The notes: generated from the letters alone by a model not told the origin. Positions 11,114-22,808 are shown, counted from the first letter of the stretch. The stretch is 64,000 bases of DNA from Ligustrum vulgare (GCA_963555705.1 OY743172.1:21637446-21701445); one strand, 5' to 3'. Numbers and translations are program-made.

Positions 11114-12634
11114 CTTTAAATGCAGCAACTAGAAAAGATCATTTCCCCCTCCCATTTATTGATCAAATGTTTGAGTGTGTAGCAGGTTGTACTCATTATT
11201 GTTGTCTTGATAGTTATTCAAGTTTTCACCAGATTCCAGTTGCGCCAAAAGATCAAGAGAAAACCACATTCACGTGCCCATTTGGCACCTTCGCATATAG
11301 ACAAATGCCATTTGGACTTTGCAATGCCTCTGCCACATTTCAAAGGTGTATGGTTAGTATATTTTCAGATTATGTAGAGAACATCATAGAGGTATTCATA
11401 GATGATTTTACAGTCTATGGTAATTCTTTTGATTTATGTTTAACTAATCTTACAAAAGTTCTTAGCAGATGCATAGAAACAAATCTTGTTTTGAACTATG
11501 AAAAATGTCATTTTATGGTTGATCAAGGAATTATTTTAGGCCATGTTGTGTCCTCTAAGGGTATTGAGGTTGATAAAGCTAAGATAGATATTATTAAATC
11601 CTTGCCCTACCCTACAACTGTTCGGGAAGTTTGCTCTTTTCTTGGACATGCAGGCTTTTACAGGCGCTTTATCAAGGATTTTTCCAAGATAACTCAGCCC
11701 ATGTATAAATTATTGCAAAAAGATATGGTGTTTGAATTCGACGAAGCGTGCAAAGGAGCATTTGATAAATTGAAGGATATGCCCACCTCAGCCCCAATTA
11801 TCCAACCACCTGATTGGAACCTCCCATTTGAAATCATGTGTGATGCAAGTAATCATGCAGTAGGTGCTGTGCTTGGACAAAAAGTTGGAAGAGCTCATCA
11901 TGCCATTTATTATGCCTCCAAGACACTTGATAATGCACAAAGCAACTATTCAACCACGGAAAAAGAACTCTTAGCTGTTGTTTTTGCTTTAGAAAAATTT
12001 CGTCAATATTTGTTTGGTACTAAAGTGATTATTTACTCTGATCATGCAGATCTCAAGTACTTGTTTTCAAAGAAGGAGGCGAAACCTAGGATGATTCGGT
12101 GGATTCTCTTGCTACAAGAGTTTGACTTGGAGATGCGTGATAAAAAGGGCACAGAGAATTTGGTTGCTGATCATCTAAGTAGATTAACCACAAGTGAAGA
12201 GCCATCACCATTAAAGGATAGTTTTCCAGATGAGCATCTATTCTCTATTAAAGAGGCAGTCCCCTGGTATGCTGATATCGTTAATTATCTAGTTACTAGA
12301 ATGCTACCATATGATTTGTCTAGAGCTCAAAAAGATAGGATAAAGAGTGATGCTAAATATTATGTGTGGGATGACCATATTTTTGTTAGGTTTAGGACGC
12401 CTAAAGCTATCATTAGTGATCACAGGACTCACTTTTGCAATAGAGTGGTGGAAGCTTTATTGAAGAAATACAATGTTACCCACCGCGTCTCTACTGCATA
12501 TCACCCGCAAACTAATGGACAGACTGAAGTATCCAATAGAGAAATCAAATCCATAATTGAAAAGACTGTCAACCCAGACAGGATGGATTGGAGTTTAAGG
12601 CTTGATGATGCACTTTGGGCTTACCGAACGACCT
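11100..12634 (+). pseudogene. Athila reverse transcriptase, RNase H and partial integrase
   Basis: Continues from the frameshift with [20 protein letters not shown], then [22 protein letters not shown]. The RT active site reads [10 protein letters not shown] (near 11392-11421). RNase H follows with [35 protein letters not shown] and [10 protein letters not shown]. The integrase is internally deleted: YVWDDHIF, the start of the zinc-binding region, runs directly into [17 protein letters not shown] of the catalytic core near 12390. The HHCC finger and the first catalytic Asp are therefore missing. Two adjacent stops follow AYRTT (12634). RT and RNase H motifs look intact; the integrase is dead. 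Confidence 0.9.
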
Positions 12635-12639
12635 AATAA

Positions 12640-13107
12640 ACTCCTATAGGTATGTCTCCTTACTGTTTGGTATTTGGTAAACCTTGTCATCTTCCAGTAG
12701 AGTTACAACAAAGGGCATACTGGGCTATTAAGCAGTGCAATATGAGAATGGATGAGTCGGGCAAGCAAAGAAAATTGCAAGTGCAAGAGTTGGAAGAGAT
12801 CCGCAATGATGCCTATGAGAACTCAAGGATCCACAAGGAAAAGACAAAAGTCTTCCATGATCAAATGATTTCCAGGAAAACATTTTCTATTGGTCAGAAA
12901 GTTTTACTTTACCATTCTAAATTGAAATTGTTTCCTGGTAAGTTGCGTTCTAGATGGATAGACCCTTTTCTTGTTACTAATGTATATCCTTATGGTGCAG
13001 TTGAAATTCAAGGATTGGATACGGGTAAGATTTTTAAAGTCAATGGACATCGCTTAAAACCTTTTATGAAGGCTTTCCGGTATGTAATGTTGATCAATTC
13101 AATTTAG
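12640..13107 (+). pseudogene. Athila integrase C-terminal part
   Basis: Reads on from the stops at 12634 as [20 protein letters not shown], the conserved end of the integrase core. The C-terminal part contains [20 protein letters not shown] and [11 protein letters not shown], the GPY/F-like module, with I in place of G. It ends at 13105-13107 and is followed by the non-coding motif cgcttccgggagacaacccg, typical downstream of Athila pol. Confidence 0.85.
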
Positions 13108-14159
13108 AATGCCCAACTTACACGAATTGAGCGATGGGAACGTCTAGCCAAAGACGTAAAAGAAAAGCGCTTCCGGGAGACAACCCGAATTTTTTCTTTA
13201 GTTTTAACAACCAATTTTTATCTATTTATTTATTTTAGTGTATTTATTTATTTTATTGTATTTATTTATTCACCATTATTTATTTTATGATCCATGTAAT
13301 TTTTGAAGTGAAATCGACCATGTTTTAATTTTTGGGCAGATATGAATCTTTATTAGGACGTAGGCACGCTCTATGGAGAAAGCACTTGGTTCAAATATTG
13401 AAGAAAAACTTGGAATAAGGCGTGCCCACGCCTTAACCAAAGTGCATATCGGATTACAAGGTCATTGTTCACAACTTGAAATAAGGCGTGCCCACACCTT
13501 AGCCAAAGTGCAGCTCGAATTTACAAATTCCCAAAAAAAAAAAAATTCAAAAATCGGACAAAACCTATTCAGACTCAAATACAACACCAACCCTCTTCTT
13601 CAACCCTCCGCCTCTTTCCTTCTCCTTCAACCCACCCCTCCGCCTCTCTCCTTCTTCTTCAACCACCGCTGCGAGTTTTCTCTTCCCACACCTTCATCTT
13701 CACGACCTCTCAACCCCCTGCCTCTCTCTTTCTTTCTCTTACAACCACCACTACCCTCCCTTTGCCTCTCTTCCGCCGTAACCCGTCGCTCCCCATCCCC
13801 GTGACCAGGTCGCTGCTGCGCGTTCTCTTTCTCATAGCCACTCACCCGCTGCAACTCCACTGCTTTCTCTTTCTCTCAACCGTCGCCCGCCTCCTTCGTA
13901 CAAACCGCAGCATCCCCTTCGCTTCTCTTCCGCCGCACCGCACCAACCATCATCATCCCCTAAATCGTCGGAACCCTAACCTTCCATCTCCGGCTCAACC
14001 CCGGTTCCCTCTTTCACACAGAGCAGCCTCCCTGCAGAACACTAACACCCCCGCTCCTTCCCCTCTCTTTTGCCACAACCACCAACACCTCCTCTCTCTC
14101 TCTCACCACAAACACAATCCAATTTTACCCTGCAGTTACCAAAACACGAATTGGGCATT
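13108..14159 (+). other. Athila pol to ORF-1 spacer, with C/T-rich leader
   Basis: Non-coding. It contains two direct repeats with the palindrome AAGGCGTGCCCACGCCTT or a one-base variant (about 13418 and 13484), also present in the LTRs. 13560-14150 is strongly C/T-rich, which produces long open frames on both strands by composition alone. I see no protein family in those frames. Confidence 0.6.
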
Positions 14160-15390
14160 ATGGGTAGGGACAAAGTACCTCAAACCAGCCGTGGGAGCTC
14201 GAAGAAAGCCGTGAGCTCGCCTCCCATTACAGTAACCAGACCAGCCCCTGATGAGGTCAATCCACATGCTCGCAAACGAGCTCGAATTGGTAAAGGTATG
14301 CATATTCTTCCACCTTCTGACTCCGATTTGAATGGATGCCTACAATTCACTAAGAAAAAAGACAAAGAACGGTATAGGAACATTTGTGATAAGGATATCA
14401 TACCTTGTAAATACATTGATAGAATTACTATGGAAACTTTGCATATCGACAGGAATGTGATTGAGCTAATTGATAATATAGGATGGCGTACTTATTTTTC
14501 CATTCAGTATCCTGCCTACATTGAACTCGTTAGGGAGTTTTAAACTACTTTTGAATTCAAAAAACCTGATGATTTCACATTGAATAGCCCTCGGGTGGTT
14601 CAATTCAGACTCATGGGGGAAGATTTCAAACTTTCAATCACTGACTTTAACTTGGACTTTGGTTTTATTGATAAGGAATATTCTGAAACCGAAGAATATT
14701 TGAATAGTGCATGTGATTATAGTGAAGATTTTGAACCAGTTTCTTTATATAGAACACTGTCCACTTCTAACTTTTATCATCCGAGCAAATCCAAAGATTC
14801 ATTCCTTAGTGATCCTGCCTTGAAATACATCCATAAGTTTCCTGCATTTACCTTTTCGGGTAGGAAAGATTCAGCGGCTGTGTTGTCAAAATCTGAATTT
14901 TATTTCTTGTGGTGCATGTTAAACAAAATCAAGGTGAATCTTGGTTACTGGTTCGCTTCACAATTTGCTAATGTTTTGACAAACAAACGCCCTTTGATTT
15001 TAGGATATTTGATCACTCAGTTAGCTATTCATGAAAATTTGATTGGTCCTATTAATAATGATTTTCATGTTTCTTGCGAGATGCAACCATTGGACTAACA
15101 TTGCTTCGAGATCATGGGTTTGGTTTGGAAGGATGGCGGTACGTACAAATTCCATGAGCCAGGGTCCATTGCACCTTGAGTTACTCACACGATTCCTACC
15201 ACCAGAAACTCTGAAAGGGCCATCATTCCCTATCATGCTTCTGCATCCACATCCACGGGGCCTGCCACAGGACATTATGAGGATCGGTTTGATAGGCTTG
15301 AGCGTCGGCTTGCAAGAATGGAAAGAAATAAAAATGCCTTCTTTGCTCACATGGAATTCAACCCGCCTTCGCCACCATCCAGTTCATAGC
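14160..15390 (+). pseudogene. Athila additional ORF (ORF-1 / env-position protein), degenerate
   Basis: A frame starting ATGGGTAGGGAC at 14160. It has a basic segment (HARKRARIGKG), then a globular part with CDKDIIPCKYIDRITMETLH, ELIDNIGWRTYFSIQYPAYI and a stop at 14541. The same frame resumes with SPRVVQFRLMGEDFKLSITD and FNLDFGFIDKEY up to a stop at 15096. This organisation matches the ORF found after integrase in Athila elements (Arabidopsis retrotransposon ORF-1 family). Its role is unknown; it sits at the position of a retroviral env. I see no convincing transmembrane or signal peptide. The frame decays after 15100. Confidence 0.65.
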
Positions 15391-15438
15391 TACATATCTT
15401 CAGGGAAGTCCTCTATCGTCAAATTTTTGCAATTTTTT

Positions 15439-15470
<32 letters not shown>

Positions 15471-15604
15471 TTGGCAGTATTGTGGACAATGTTTAGACTA
15501 AGTGTGGGGGTGGGATGTTTTTTCTGAATTTCTGAACTTGAATTCTCTGCTTTAATTCTAATTTCATTTTATTTTCTTTCACTATCTTTCATTCTTGCTC
15601 TATT

Positions 15605-15642
<38 letters not shown>

Positions 15643-16133
15643 AATAAATAAAAATGATGACAAATTGCATGAGTAGTTGAATTCTTGTTTATTGCTTTTG
15701 ATGGTGGATTGATTGAATTATGTGTGAGATTTGATGCACATTGACTCTATTTTGTGAGATTTTGAGCCCCTCGAGCATTTATATTTAACATTATGACATG
15801 CTCTATTCTTTTGATTGTGTGATTGTCAAGTGTAGTTGATTTCTTCTAGAACTTGCTCTGTTATGCATGTTGAGATGCCTCTTGGTAATTGAATGCACTA
15901 AATAAGTAAGGGCACTTAGGTGAAGCCAAATTTAGCTTTCTCAAAATGCCTACCTTAAAATATACCCCTAGAAAGCAACTTTTGAGCCATAGCATTTTTG
16001 TTGAAAATCAACCACTATACAAGATATGAGAACTCCTATTCCTTGCTAATATTCCATTCTCTTGAACCTTGCATTGAAGGAATATATGGGCTTATTCACT
16101 TGAGCTTCAAATTATTTTGGTCGAGTTGCAATC
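15391..16133 (+). other. Athila 3' non-coding region, first part
   Basis: No coding potential. It contains TTTTG repeats (about 15438-15466), a purine tract aagtgtgggggtggg (15499-15513) resembling the true PPT at 21300, and a run of about 34 A (15607-15640). 15720-16070 is similar in order and wording to 19880-20130, indicating an old internal duplication in the Athila 3' region. Confidence 0.6.
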
Positions 16134-16144
16134 TATCACTACAA

Positions 16145-16440
16145 CAAAAATAGCCTTTTGCAACACTCAAAAAATGTTGCCAAAAGGTTTTTGCAACGTT
16201 TGGCAAGTGTTGCAAATCGCAGTGTTGCCGTAGAGAAAAAACTTTTTGCAACGTTTTTTAAACGTTGCAATAGACCTTTTGCAACGTTTATTAAGTGTTG
16301 CGGTAGACCCTTTTGCAACGTTTATTAAGTGTTGCGGTAGACCCTTTTGCAACGTTTATTAAGTGTTGCCGTAGACCCTTTTGCAACGTTTATTGAGTGT
16401 TGCCGTGGACCCTTTTGCAACATTTTTTTAACGTTACTAT
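16145..16440. repeat. Left subterminal repeat array of the CACTA element
   Basis: About six to seven copies of units reading TTTTGCAACGTTTATTAAGTG followed by TTGC and agac, some carrying inverted TTGCAAC/GTTGCAA pairs. Subterminal repeats of this kind are the binding sites of CACTA transposases in the studied elements. Followed by an (AT)n run at 16437-16462. Confidence 0.8.
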
Positions 16441-16464
16441 ATATATATATATATATATATATTT

Positions 16465-17458
16465 TAACAAAATATTATTGAACAAATTATTTATAAACCC
16501 AAATTTTTGTAATTACTTCATTAAAATGGTACTTTAAATAAAAAACAAAAGTAAATACATTATGAATTTTCAAATCCATACAAAATAAAGTCTTAATAAT
16601 GTCTAATAAATCCACAATACAGAATAACAAATCCACGAAAGAAAGTGTTGATAATGTTTAACAAAATCGCAAAAAAACATCATCATTTGACAAAAGAAAT
16701 ATTTTACTACGGGAATATCAACTTCATCCCGCAATATAACCGCAGCTTTAGATCGCAAAATTCGGTCCATCTTCAAAGTTACACCTATAACAAATTTGAG
16801 CAAAGTTATAAGTGAATGTCACGTTTTACTTAATAAATGGTAGAAAAAATAAAAAATAGAGTTAAAAACAAAATATATTTATATATTTCAAATTTGATTT
16901 CATAGAAATTGATATGACTTGTCCTAAATCAATCTACTAGACCAAAGACGTGAAAGTGCATCGATAACAGATGTCAGCTAGATGCTAGATCTACCACCAA
17001 GGAAAATGAGCTTTCACCCAAAGTGTAAAACCTAAACTTAAGACGCGTTAACTTCTCTTTCCTTCCCTTCTATTGTAAAAAATTCTATAGAAATTTCGAC
17101 AGAACCCCCCCATAAATTGGACTTAGTCAACCTGTAAAAAAATATCATAACCAACATAATAATTTAAAAATCAAACCAACACCTCAAACAACTTCCAACA
17201 TCAATCCATAACTCCTCAACATTACAAATTCAACAATAAACTCTATCTAAACCCAAATCAAACTTAAAACTAATTAATAATAGCTAACAAAAATCTTGAA
17301 TTCAAATTTAGCTTGAATAAATGAGATGATTCCTCATCAAGAGGAACAAACTGGGGCAAAAACCAAAGATTTATAGTAGTAAACCATAAGATAGGGAATC
17401 ACATCATTATTGCACACAAAGTAGTAAACATAAGAAATGAACCAACTGAAGGAAAAAT
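16465..17458. other. CACTA interior without recognised exons
   Basis: AT-rich, non-coding by eye. A minus-strand open stretch near 16690-16800 reads KMDRILRSKAAVILRDEVDI and could be another captured exon. I do not recognise it, and it has no confirmed splice borders. Confidence 0.35.
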
Positions 17459-18560
17459 TTATAGCATTCCTATAGTTGCAGCAGCACTACACTGCTCTGC
17501 TGGTGCAAACAAACCCACTTGAAGCAAGGGCTCAAAAACATCTCCGTATAGCCTTTCCAAGCAGCCAAATCGTTTCAATAGCTCCCTTGCAGTGACTGAA
17601 CATTTTGAACAAATTATCTCAATTCTATCCACGGGTGTAATTAATTTATACAAAGAAAAGTATAAAAACTTTCATTACTGGTATCGTATTTTCTCCAGGC
17701 CGCATCAGTGTTGTCAAAGTCTATTACTGCAACCAGAAGTATACACAGGTTAAACGAGTAACTAATCACCATTTCTTTTAAGTGAGACAAGACTGCAGTT
17801 GAACATACCTGCAGCCATTAGAGGAAGGGACGTCAACTGATCAATCAATGGTAATCGGATGAACTGCAGTGGCAAGATAAAGTGGATAGTGTGCATCAGA
17901 TTGTACAAATAGGCTACTGATTGAAATGAATAGAAATCCTTGAGGGATTTATACCTCTGTGTTGAATAAGGTTCCAAATAGAGTTGGCAACTGTAGTGCA
18001 TCTTGTAGACGGGATATTCAACCTGAAAAATAAATCTATCCATGGAGCCATGGAAACAAATCGTCACTAGAAAAAGGAAAAATAATTGAGAAGAAATGCA
18101 GCTTACCTCCAACCCCTCTTCAGAATATTGTGCAGTCTTTGTCCAACTTGTAAATGGCTTTACACCAATCTCATCAACAAGGTTAAATATATTTTTATAA
18201 GGATACCAGAAGCCTAGTACCATTTACAAGTGTTCATTAGTATTAGTGCGAAACCATTCCAACAATGAAAATGCTCTTATTAATAGACAGTAACTAGAAG
18301 TCAAGAACTCGATCAATTACCTCGAATACCATAATCATCAGGACTAAGGGACTTATTTTTATATCCAAATTCATAACCACCTTCAAGAACTGTGACATCA
18401 AAGCCCTAAAACCAAATTCCAGAACAACAATTCATATAAGTTTTGTATCAGCAAAACTAATAGAATGCACAGGCAGAACTCCGACTTAAGGTGATAAATA
18501 CCTGTATGCAGAGGTGATTGGCAGCGCCAAGGCCTGCCCAGACGGAACCAACATTTCACC
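17459..18560 (-). pseudogene. Captured fragment of a FAD-dependent oxidoreductase gene (seven exons)
   Basis: Seven minus-strand exons are recognisable: about 18560-18502, 18405-18321, 18213-18107, 18022-17955, 17863-17809, 17726-17679 and 17595-17459. In order they include AGLGAANHLC (dinucleotide-binding region), GFDVTVLEGGYEFGYKNKSL, SPDDYGIRG, FWYPYKNIFNLVDEIGVKPF, RLPLIDQLTSLPLMAA, VIDFDNTDAAWRKYDT and FGCLERLYGDVFEPLLQVGL followed by FAPAEQCSAAA. This fits plant amine-oxidase/desaturase-like FAD enzymes with an N-terminal Rossmann fold. Borders inspected show GT donors and AG acceptors, so a genomic segment and not a cDNA was copied. Exon 4 has a 1-bp shift, and the start and C-terminus are missing. 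The exact family member is uncertain. Confidence 0.8.
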
Positions 18561-19250
18561 ATTCGACCTGCAACCAGGCTCCATTGAATAATCAGTTCAC
18601 CATCAGTTCACCATCTCCATTGCCAACCTCCAAGATTGATCACCACTGATTCCTCACAACATTTCACCAACCGTATTCCACAATTTCCCTGCCCACTGCC
18701 ATCAATAGAATATTCAAAATCAAAATCAATCTACCCTCAATTCAGCCACCACCTCCGTTCATCATCATCAATCAACACCACCATCCAAACCTGCACAAAC
18801 CACCCCTGCACCCAAATCAGAAACTCGCACACCACAATCCTCGGTCCCAACTCGATATACCCTCAAAATCAAAACCCAAAACCAAGAATGAACAAAACCC
18901 ATTACTTACCTCAACTACCGGCTGTTTCTTCGCCGGAAAAATCACGATTTAAGCAGCGGCTTCGTCTCAGTTTCTCACACCCAACTCGCACTGAACCCTT
19001 AATCTTCAATCCCCAGCCTTTGACGCCCCTCGCCGCACCCTGCGTTGGATTTCGTCGGCGAAATCACCGGCAGTAACCACCGGTTTCTCTCCTTTTTCGC
19101 CTGTCTCTCGTTTTCTTTCGCTCACCTCTCTCTCGTCGTCTGATTTGTAGATGAAATGGTGGAGAGAGACAGAGACATCTGATAATTTAATAATTTTCCA
19201 GAATTTGCACGTCAGTCCCTATAGTTTTAAATTTGTTTCAAATCAACTAA
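18561..19250. other. CACTA interior upstream of the captured exons
   Basis: On the minus strand this lies upstream of the captured gene exons and may include its 5' region. There is a GC-richer part at 18900-19150. A plus-strand open frame at 18636-19076 is rich in S, T, P and N, resembles translated non-coding DNA and is not called a gene. Confidence 0.35.
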
Positions 19251-19254
19251 GCTA

Positions 19255-19740
19255 TTGCAACGTTTAAAAAACGTTGCGAAAGGGGTACCCTTTGACAACG
19301 TTTTTTAAACGTTGCAAAAGATACCCCTTTCGCAACGTTTAAAAAACGTTGCGAAAGGTACACCTTTTGCAACGTTTAAAAAACGTTGCCAAAGGGTACC
19401 CCCTTTCGCAACGTTTTTTAAACGTTGCGAAAGGGGTACCTTTTGCAACGTTTAAAAAAACGTTGCAAAAGGTACCCCTTTCGCAATGTTTAAAAAACGT
19501 TGCGAAAGGGGGTACCCTTTGGCAACGTTTTTTAAACGTTGCCAAAGGTTGAACTCTTTTGCAACATTCAATAAATGTTGCAAATGAGTCTTTTTTGCAA
19601 CATTCACTTGACAAATGTTGCTAAAGCTCAATTGTTAACATCAATCGCAACATTCACTTCTTAAAATGTTGCGATATGTCTTTTTAGCAACATTCAACTG
19701 CCGAATGTTGCAATTCAAGTGTTGCAAAAGCCCTTTTTTG
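19255..19740. repeat. Right subterminal palindrome array of the CACTA element
   Basis: About eight to ten tandem palindromes built on GCAACGTTT and AAACGTTGC joined head to head (for example 19257-19277), separated by ggggtacc-type spacers. Toward the end they become GCAACATTC / AATGTTGC pairs. The array is larger and more regular than the left one. Both strands of each unit can form hairpins. Confidence 0.85.
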
Positions 19741-19751
19741 TTGTAGTGTAT

Positions 19752-21313
19752 ACCTAATTGAGTCAAACCAAAGTTGATGTGTTGTAATACCACTCCGATT
19801 AGCCTAACTCCACTCTTTTTAGCATTAATTTGAGTTTGAAACCAGGACCAAGCAATGACCTATATCTCATAAATGGATGGTAGCAACACATATAAACATA
19901 ATTTGTGAGTTTTTGAGCCTATGAGCTGCTTTTATTTTTATATTAAGCTCTTATTCTTTGATGTGTGTCCTGCATGGTTAGTTTGTTCTTGGATGTGCTC
20001 TCTTGTGCATGCCATTATAGTTTCTTGACTCAAGTGCAAAATATAGTAAAGGCATTAGGTGAAACCCCATTTGACCTTCTAAAATGGCCTACAATGATAC
20101 ATGTACCAATAGAAGCCTCTTTGAGCTTTAGTCTGTCTTTGAAATTTTGTTGCCACGCTACAAGCCATGGATTCCTGTTCTTTCATGTTACCTCTATCTT
20201 GAACCCACAAGAGAGGAATTTCACAAAGCTTGTGTTGATTGAGAAGTATGAGACAAACTAAGCTTCAGAAAAATGGGTGCTTTCACTTTGTGCTAATCAA
20301 GGATTAAGTGATAATGGGGTAAAAAAGAAATCAAGTTGTGAAAAAAAAATTCTGGTGAAGAGAATAAACCCCAAGTGCATAATAAAAATCAAGGGCTGAA
20401 TCAATTGGATGCTAGGAAATTATGGAAAATCACATTGAAAAGTGGAGTAAGAGATTATCGTTTTGAACCAAATCGGCTTGTGAACTCTCCTCTCAAATTT
20501 GCCTAAATACTTTCCTTTTATTCTAACTAACCCGAAGTCCCGTTACAACCAAATAAAGACCTTTACTTTGCACTTGTATTATTGTTAGCTCTTTGCACTT
20601 GTGTTATTGTTAGCTCCGGTCATGACATCTGAGCAGTCTGTAGCAATGAATTCTTCATGCAGTAAGTTGAGTGAAAATTCTCACCCTTATACACTTTGTG
20701 CGAAGAGAGAAATACCTTGTGAGGGTGTTAACTCTCATTACATGTGCTTATGAGTGGTTTGAATTGCTTGGTCTATATTTCGTGCCTTCAAGTTGATTGA
20801 AATTAACACCCATGTTGTAATTCATTGATAGTTGTCGAGGGGATACTCACGAGAGGTGAAAGGATATAAACTACACTAGGGTATGGTGTTATTTAATTGA
20901 AGTACATGAATTCTAGGTGAGCTCTTGTGAAGAGCCAAAAATATATCATTTTTATCCCACCTTACCCAAGCCCCATTACGACCAGTGTTAAGACCCTTAC
21001 TTTGCACTCAAAACCATTGGTGGCTCCAATATGATATATTAACAAGCCTATGGTAAGAATTTTCTATGCTTTGACTTGAGAGTACATATATACTTTACAT
21101 CCTAAACACTTTGAGCGTATTGTGTAAATCTAATGGGAGGTGTTAAATCCCACATGTGGATTTTGAAAAAAAAAAAAAAAATTTTTTTTTTTGTTGAAGT
21201 GACTAGCCTTGTGTTGGATTGTGGAGATTGAAAAATGAATGATGATAAGAACAATTCATTAACTTAAGCTAGTTTATGCTTGAGGACAAGCATTATCTAA
21301 GTGTGGGGGGATT
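19752..21313 (+). other. Athila 3' non-coding region, second part, ending in the polypurine tract
   Basis: Non-coding. It is partly a diverged repeat of 15720-16070. Two related blocks near 20500-20580 and 20950-21010 share wording around cccgttac/ccattacgacc and acctttactttgcac. The tract aagtgtggggggatt (21299-21313) directly abuts the 3' LTR and is the plus-strand primer site. Confidence 0.75.
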
Positions 21314-22808
21314 TGATAGAGAGCATATTTGCTATTTAATTTGTGATATTTCCTCTTATTCCATTGATTTTAAATGCTTAAATTGTGGATGTTAATCATA
21401 TTTTATGTTTTGTGGATTAGGTGGAGAATTTAGATCAAAATGGATTCAATATCACAAATTAAATGAACAAGTTTGGAACTCAAAAAGTACACAATCAGAT
21501 CAGGACTTTGCATAAGACGTGGGCACACTTTATTAATTTTGAAAGATAGCAACCTCAAATATTTAATGGGCTGGACTTGTAGACTTTGGAGGTAAATGGG
21601 CTCAAATGTTGGACTTGAAAATTGGCAGCAACTAACTCTATTATGAAGAGTCAGCCATGCCCATAAATGGAAGAGAGAATCAGCACAGCAACATAATTTT
21701 TTGGGTCCATGGTTACTCTTAAGTTGGACCGTGGAAGAGATAGGAAGCCCAACAAGGCAATTGAGAAGGGCACTACAAAAATGGAGAGGTTGGCCGCAAC
21801 AGAAAAAAAGAAGGAAATTCTAGGAATTAAAAGGGAACCCAGCAGCTCACGTTTGGAGGGGAGGAGGCACTTCTTTTAGGGAAAAAGAACTCTCGGCACA
21901 GCAAGAGGAATTCATTTGGAGAAGCCACGTTTTCATCAATCTGAAATTTAGAGTTTGACACTTTTGTTTAATTATTTTTTCTTTTTTTAGTTTTTGATTA
22001 ACAATGTTAATGAGTAGCTAATTTATTATTCCAGTTCAAGGTTATTCGAAGTTTTGATTTACCAAGAATTGTGAGATCTAATTAAATTTAATTGTTCTCT
22101 ATTTATATGTCTTTTGCTTGTGAATTGAAGTTGTTATTTTGATTGATTAACTCAAAGTGCGCGTTGTTTTAATTGTCAAAATGATACTTAGTCAATTAGG
22201 AATTTAAATCCGTAATTGTTTAGGTTTTCTAATATAAGCGACAAATAACATAGTTAATTATAGATTGATTTTTGACTCATGTTATGAAGACATATAACAT
22301 AATTTAAATAAATCACGCGTGTGAATTTGTTGGTTAGAATTGGTCATCTCTCCAAAAATTAATGCTATTGATAAATTAAATCCTACGATCGTATCTAGGG
22401 TTGTCTATTGATTAAGGAAATAATCAATGAGCATCTCTTGATTATCGTCAAAATAAGGAGAGATATGTTGTTAGATCGTATCAATGACCATAACTAATTT
22501 AGAGAATGAATTAAGGATTTTATTTTTGCATCCATAATCAATTCTGTGAATCAATACTGAGATTATACATTGGGCTGGATATTTATTTAATTTGATATTT
22601 CCAAAGATTTTAAATCGCACTCGTTTATTTACAAATTGATTTTACATTCAAAATTCAAAAACCCCCCTTGTTTTTAATTTATTGTTTTAATTTTCTTGAA
22701 GAATTAAATCTAACCAATCTATGTGGATTTGACCTTGCTCACCACTATTGCAATTTATTTTTATGAGAGCAAGAAAATATTATTATTTGTTGGATTCGAC
22801 ATCCATCC
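21314..22808 (+). repeat. 3' LTR of Athila element 1
   Basis: 1495 bp, the same length as the 5' LTR. It begins TGATAGAGAGCATATT and ends GACATCCATCC, where the last base of the expected CA has changed. The TSD atgga follows at 22809. Confidence 0.93.

Larger units (their letters stand above)
16137..19748. mobile_element. CACTA (En/Spm) transposon carrying a captured gene, TSD tat
   Basis: Terminal inverted repeats CACTACAACAAAAA (left) and TTTTTGTTGTAGTG (right), with the 3-bp target duplication tat at 16134-16136 and 19749-19751. A CACTA terminus plus a 3-bp TSD is diagnostic of the superfamily. Subterminal arrays of short palindromes lie at both ends. No CACTA transposase is recognisable, so the 3612-bp element is non-autonomous. 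Its interior carries exons of an unrelated plant gene on the minus strand (17459-18560). It is inserted in the Athila 3' region and is therefore younger than that element. Confidence 0.93.
6580..22808 (+). mobile_element. Athila-type Ty3/gypsy retrotransposon, TSD atgga, with nested CACTA
   Basis: LTRs of exactly 1495 bp at 6580-8074 and 21314-22808, flanked by atgga at 6575-6579 and 22809-22813. The PBS follows the 5' LTR and resembles the tRNA-Asp site; the polypurine tract gtggggggatt precedes the 3' LTR. The order is gag, protease, RT, RNase H, truncated integrase, then an additional ORF of the Athila ORF-1 type and a long non-coding 3' region, as in Athila. A CACTA element (16137-19748) is inserted in the 3' region. 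Roughly 15 mismatches are visible by eye in the first 260 bases of the two LTRs, so the insertion is not recent. All genes are broken. Confidence 0.93.

Noticed and set aside
13373..14214. Several overlapping long frames on both strands
   Set aside because: C/T-rich leader gives long frames in P, S, L or R, E, G by composition; no domain is visible, and both strands are open at once.
15607..15640. Poly(A) run as a sign of a processed transcript insertion
   Set aside because: No target duplication or gene sequence precedes it; it lies inside the Athila 3' region, where A-runs are common.
19255..19740. Possible CRISPR-like array
   Set aside because: The repeats are palindromes with short, similar spacers inside a CACTA terminus in plant DNA; there are no unique spacers and no cas genes.
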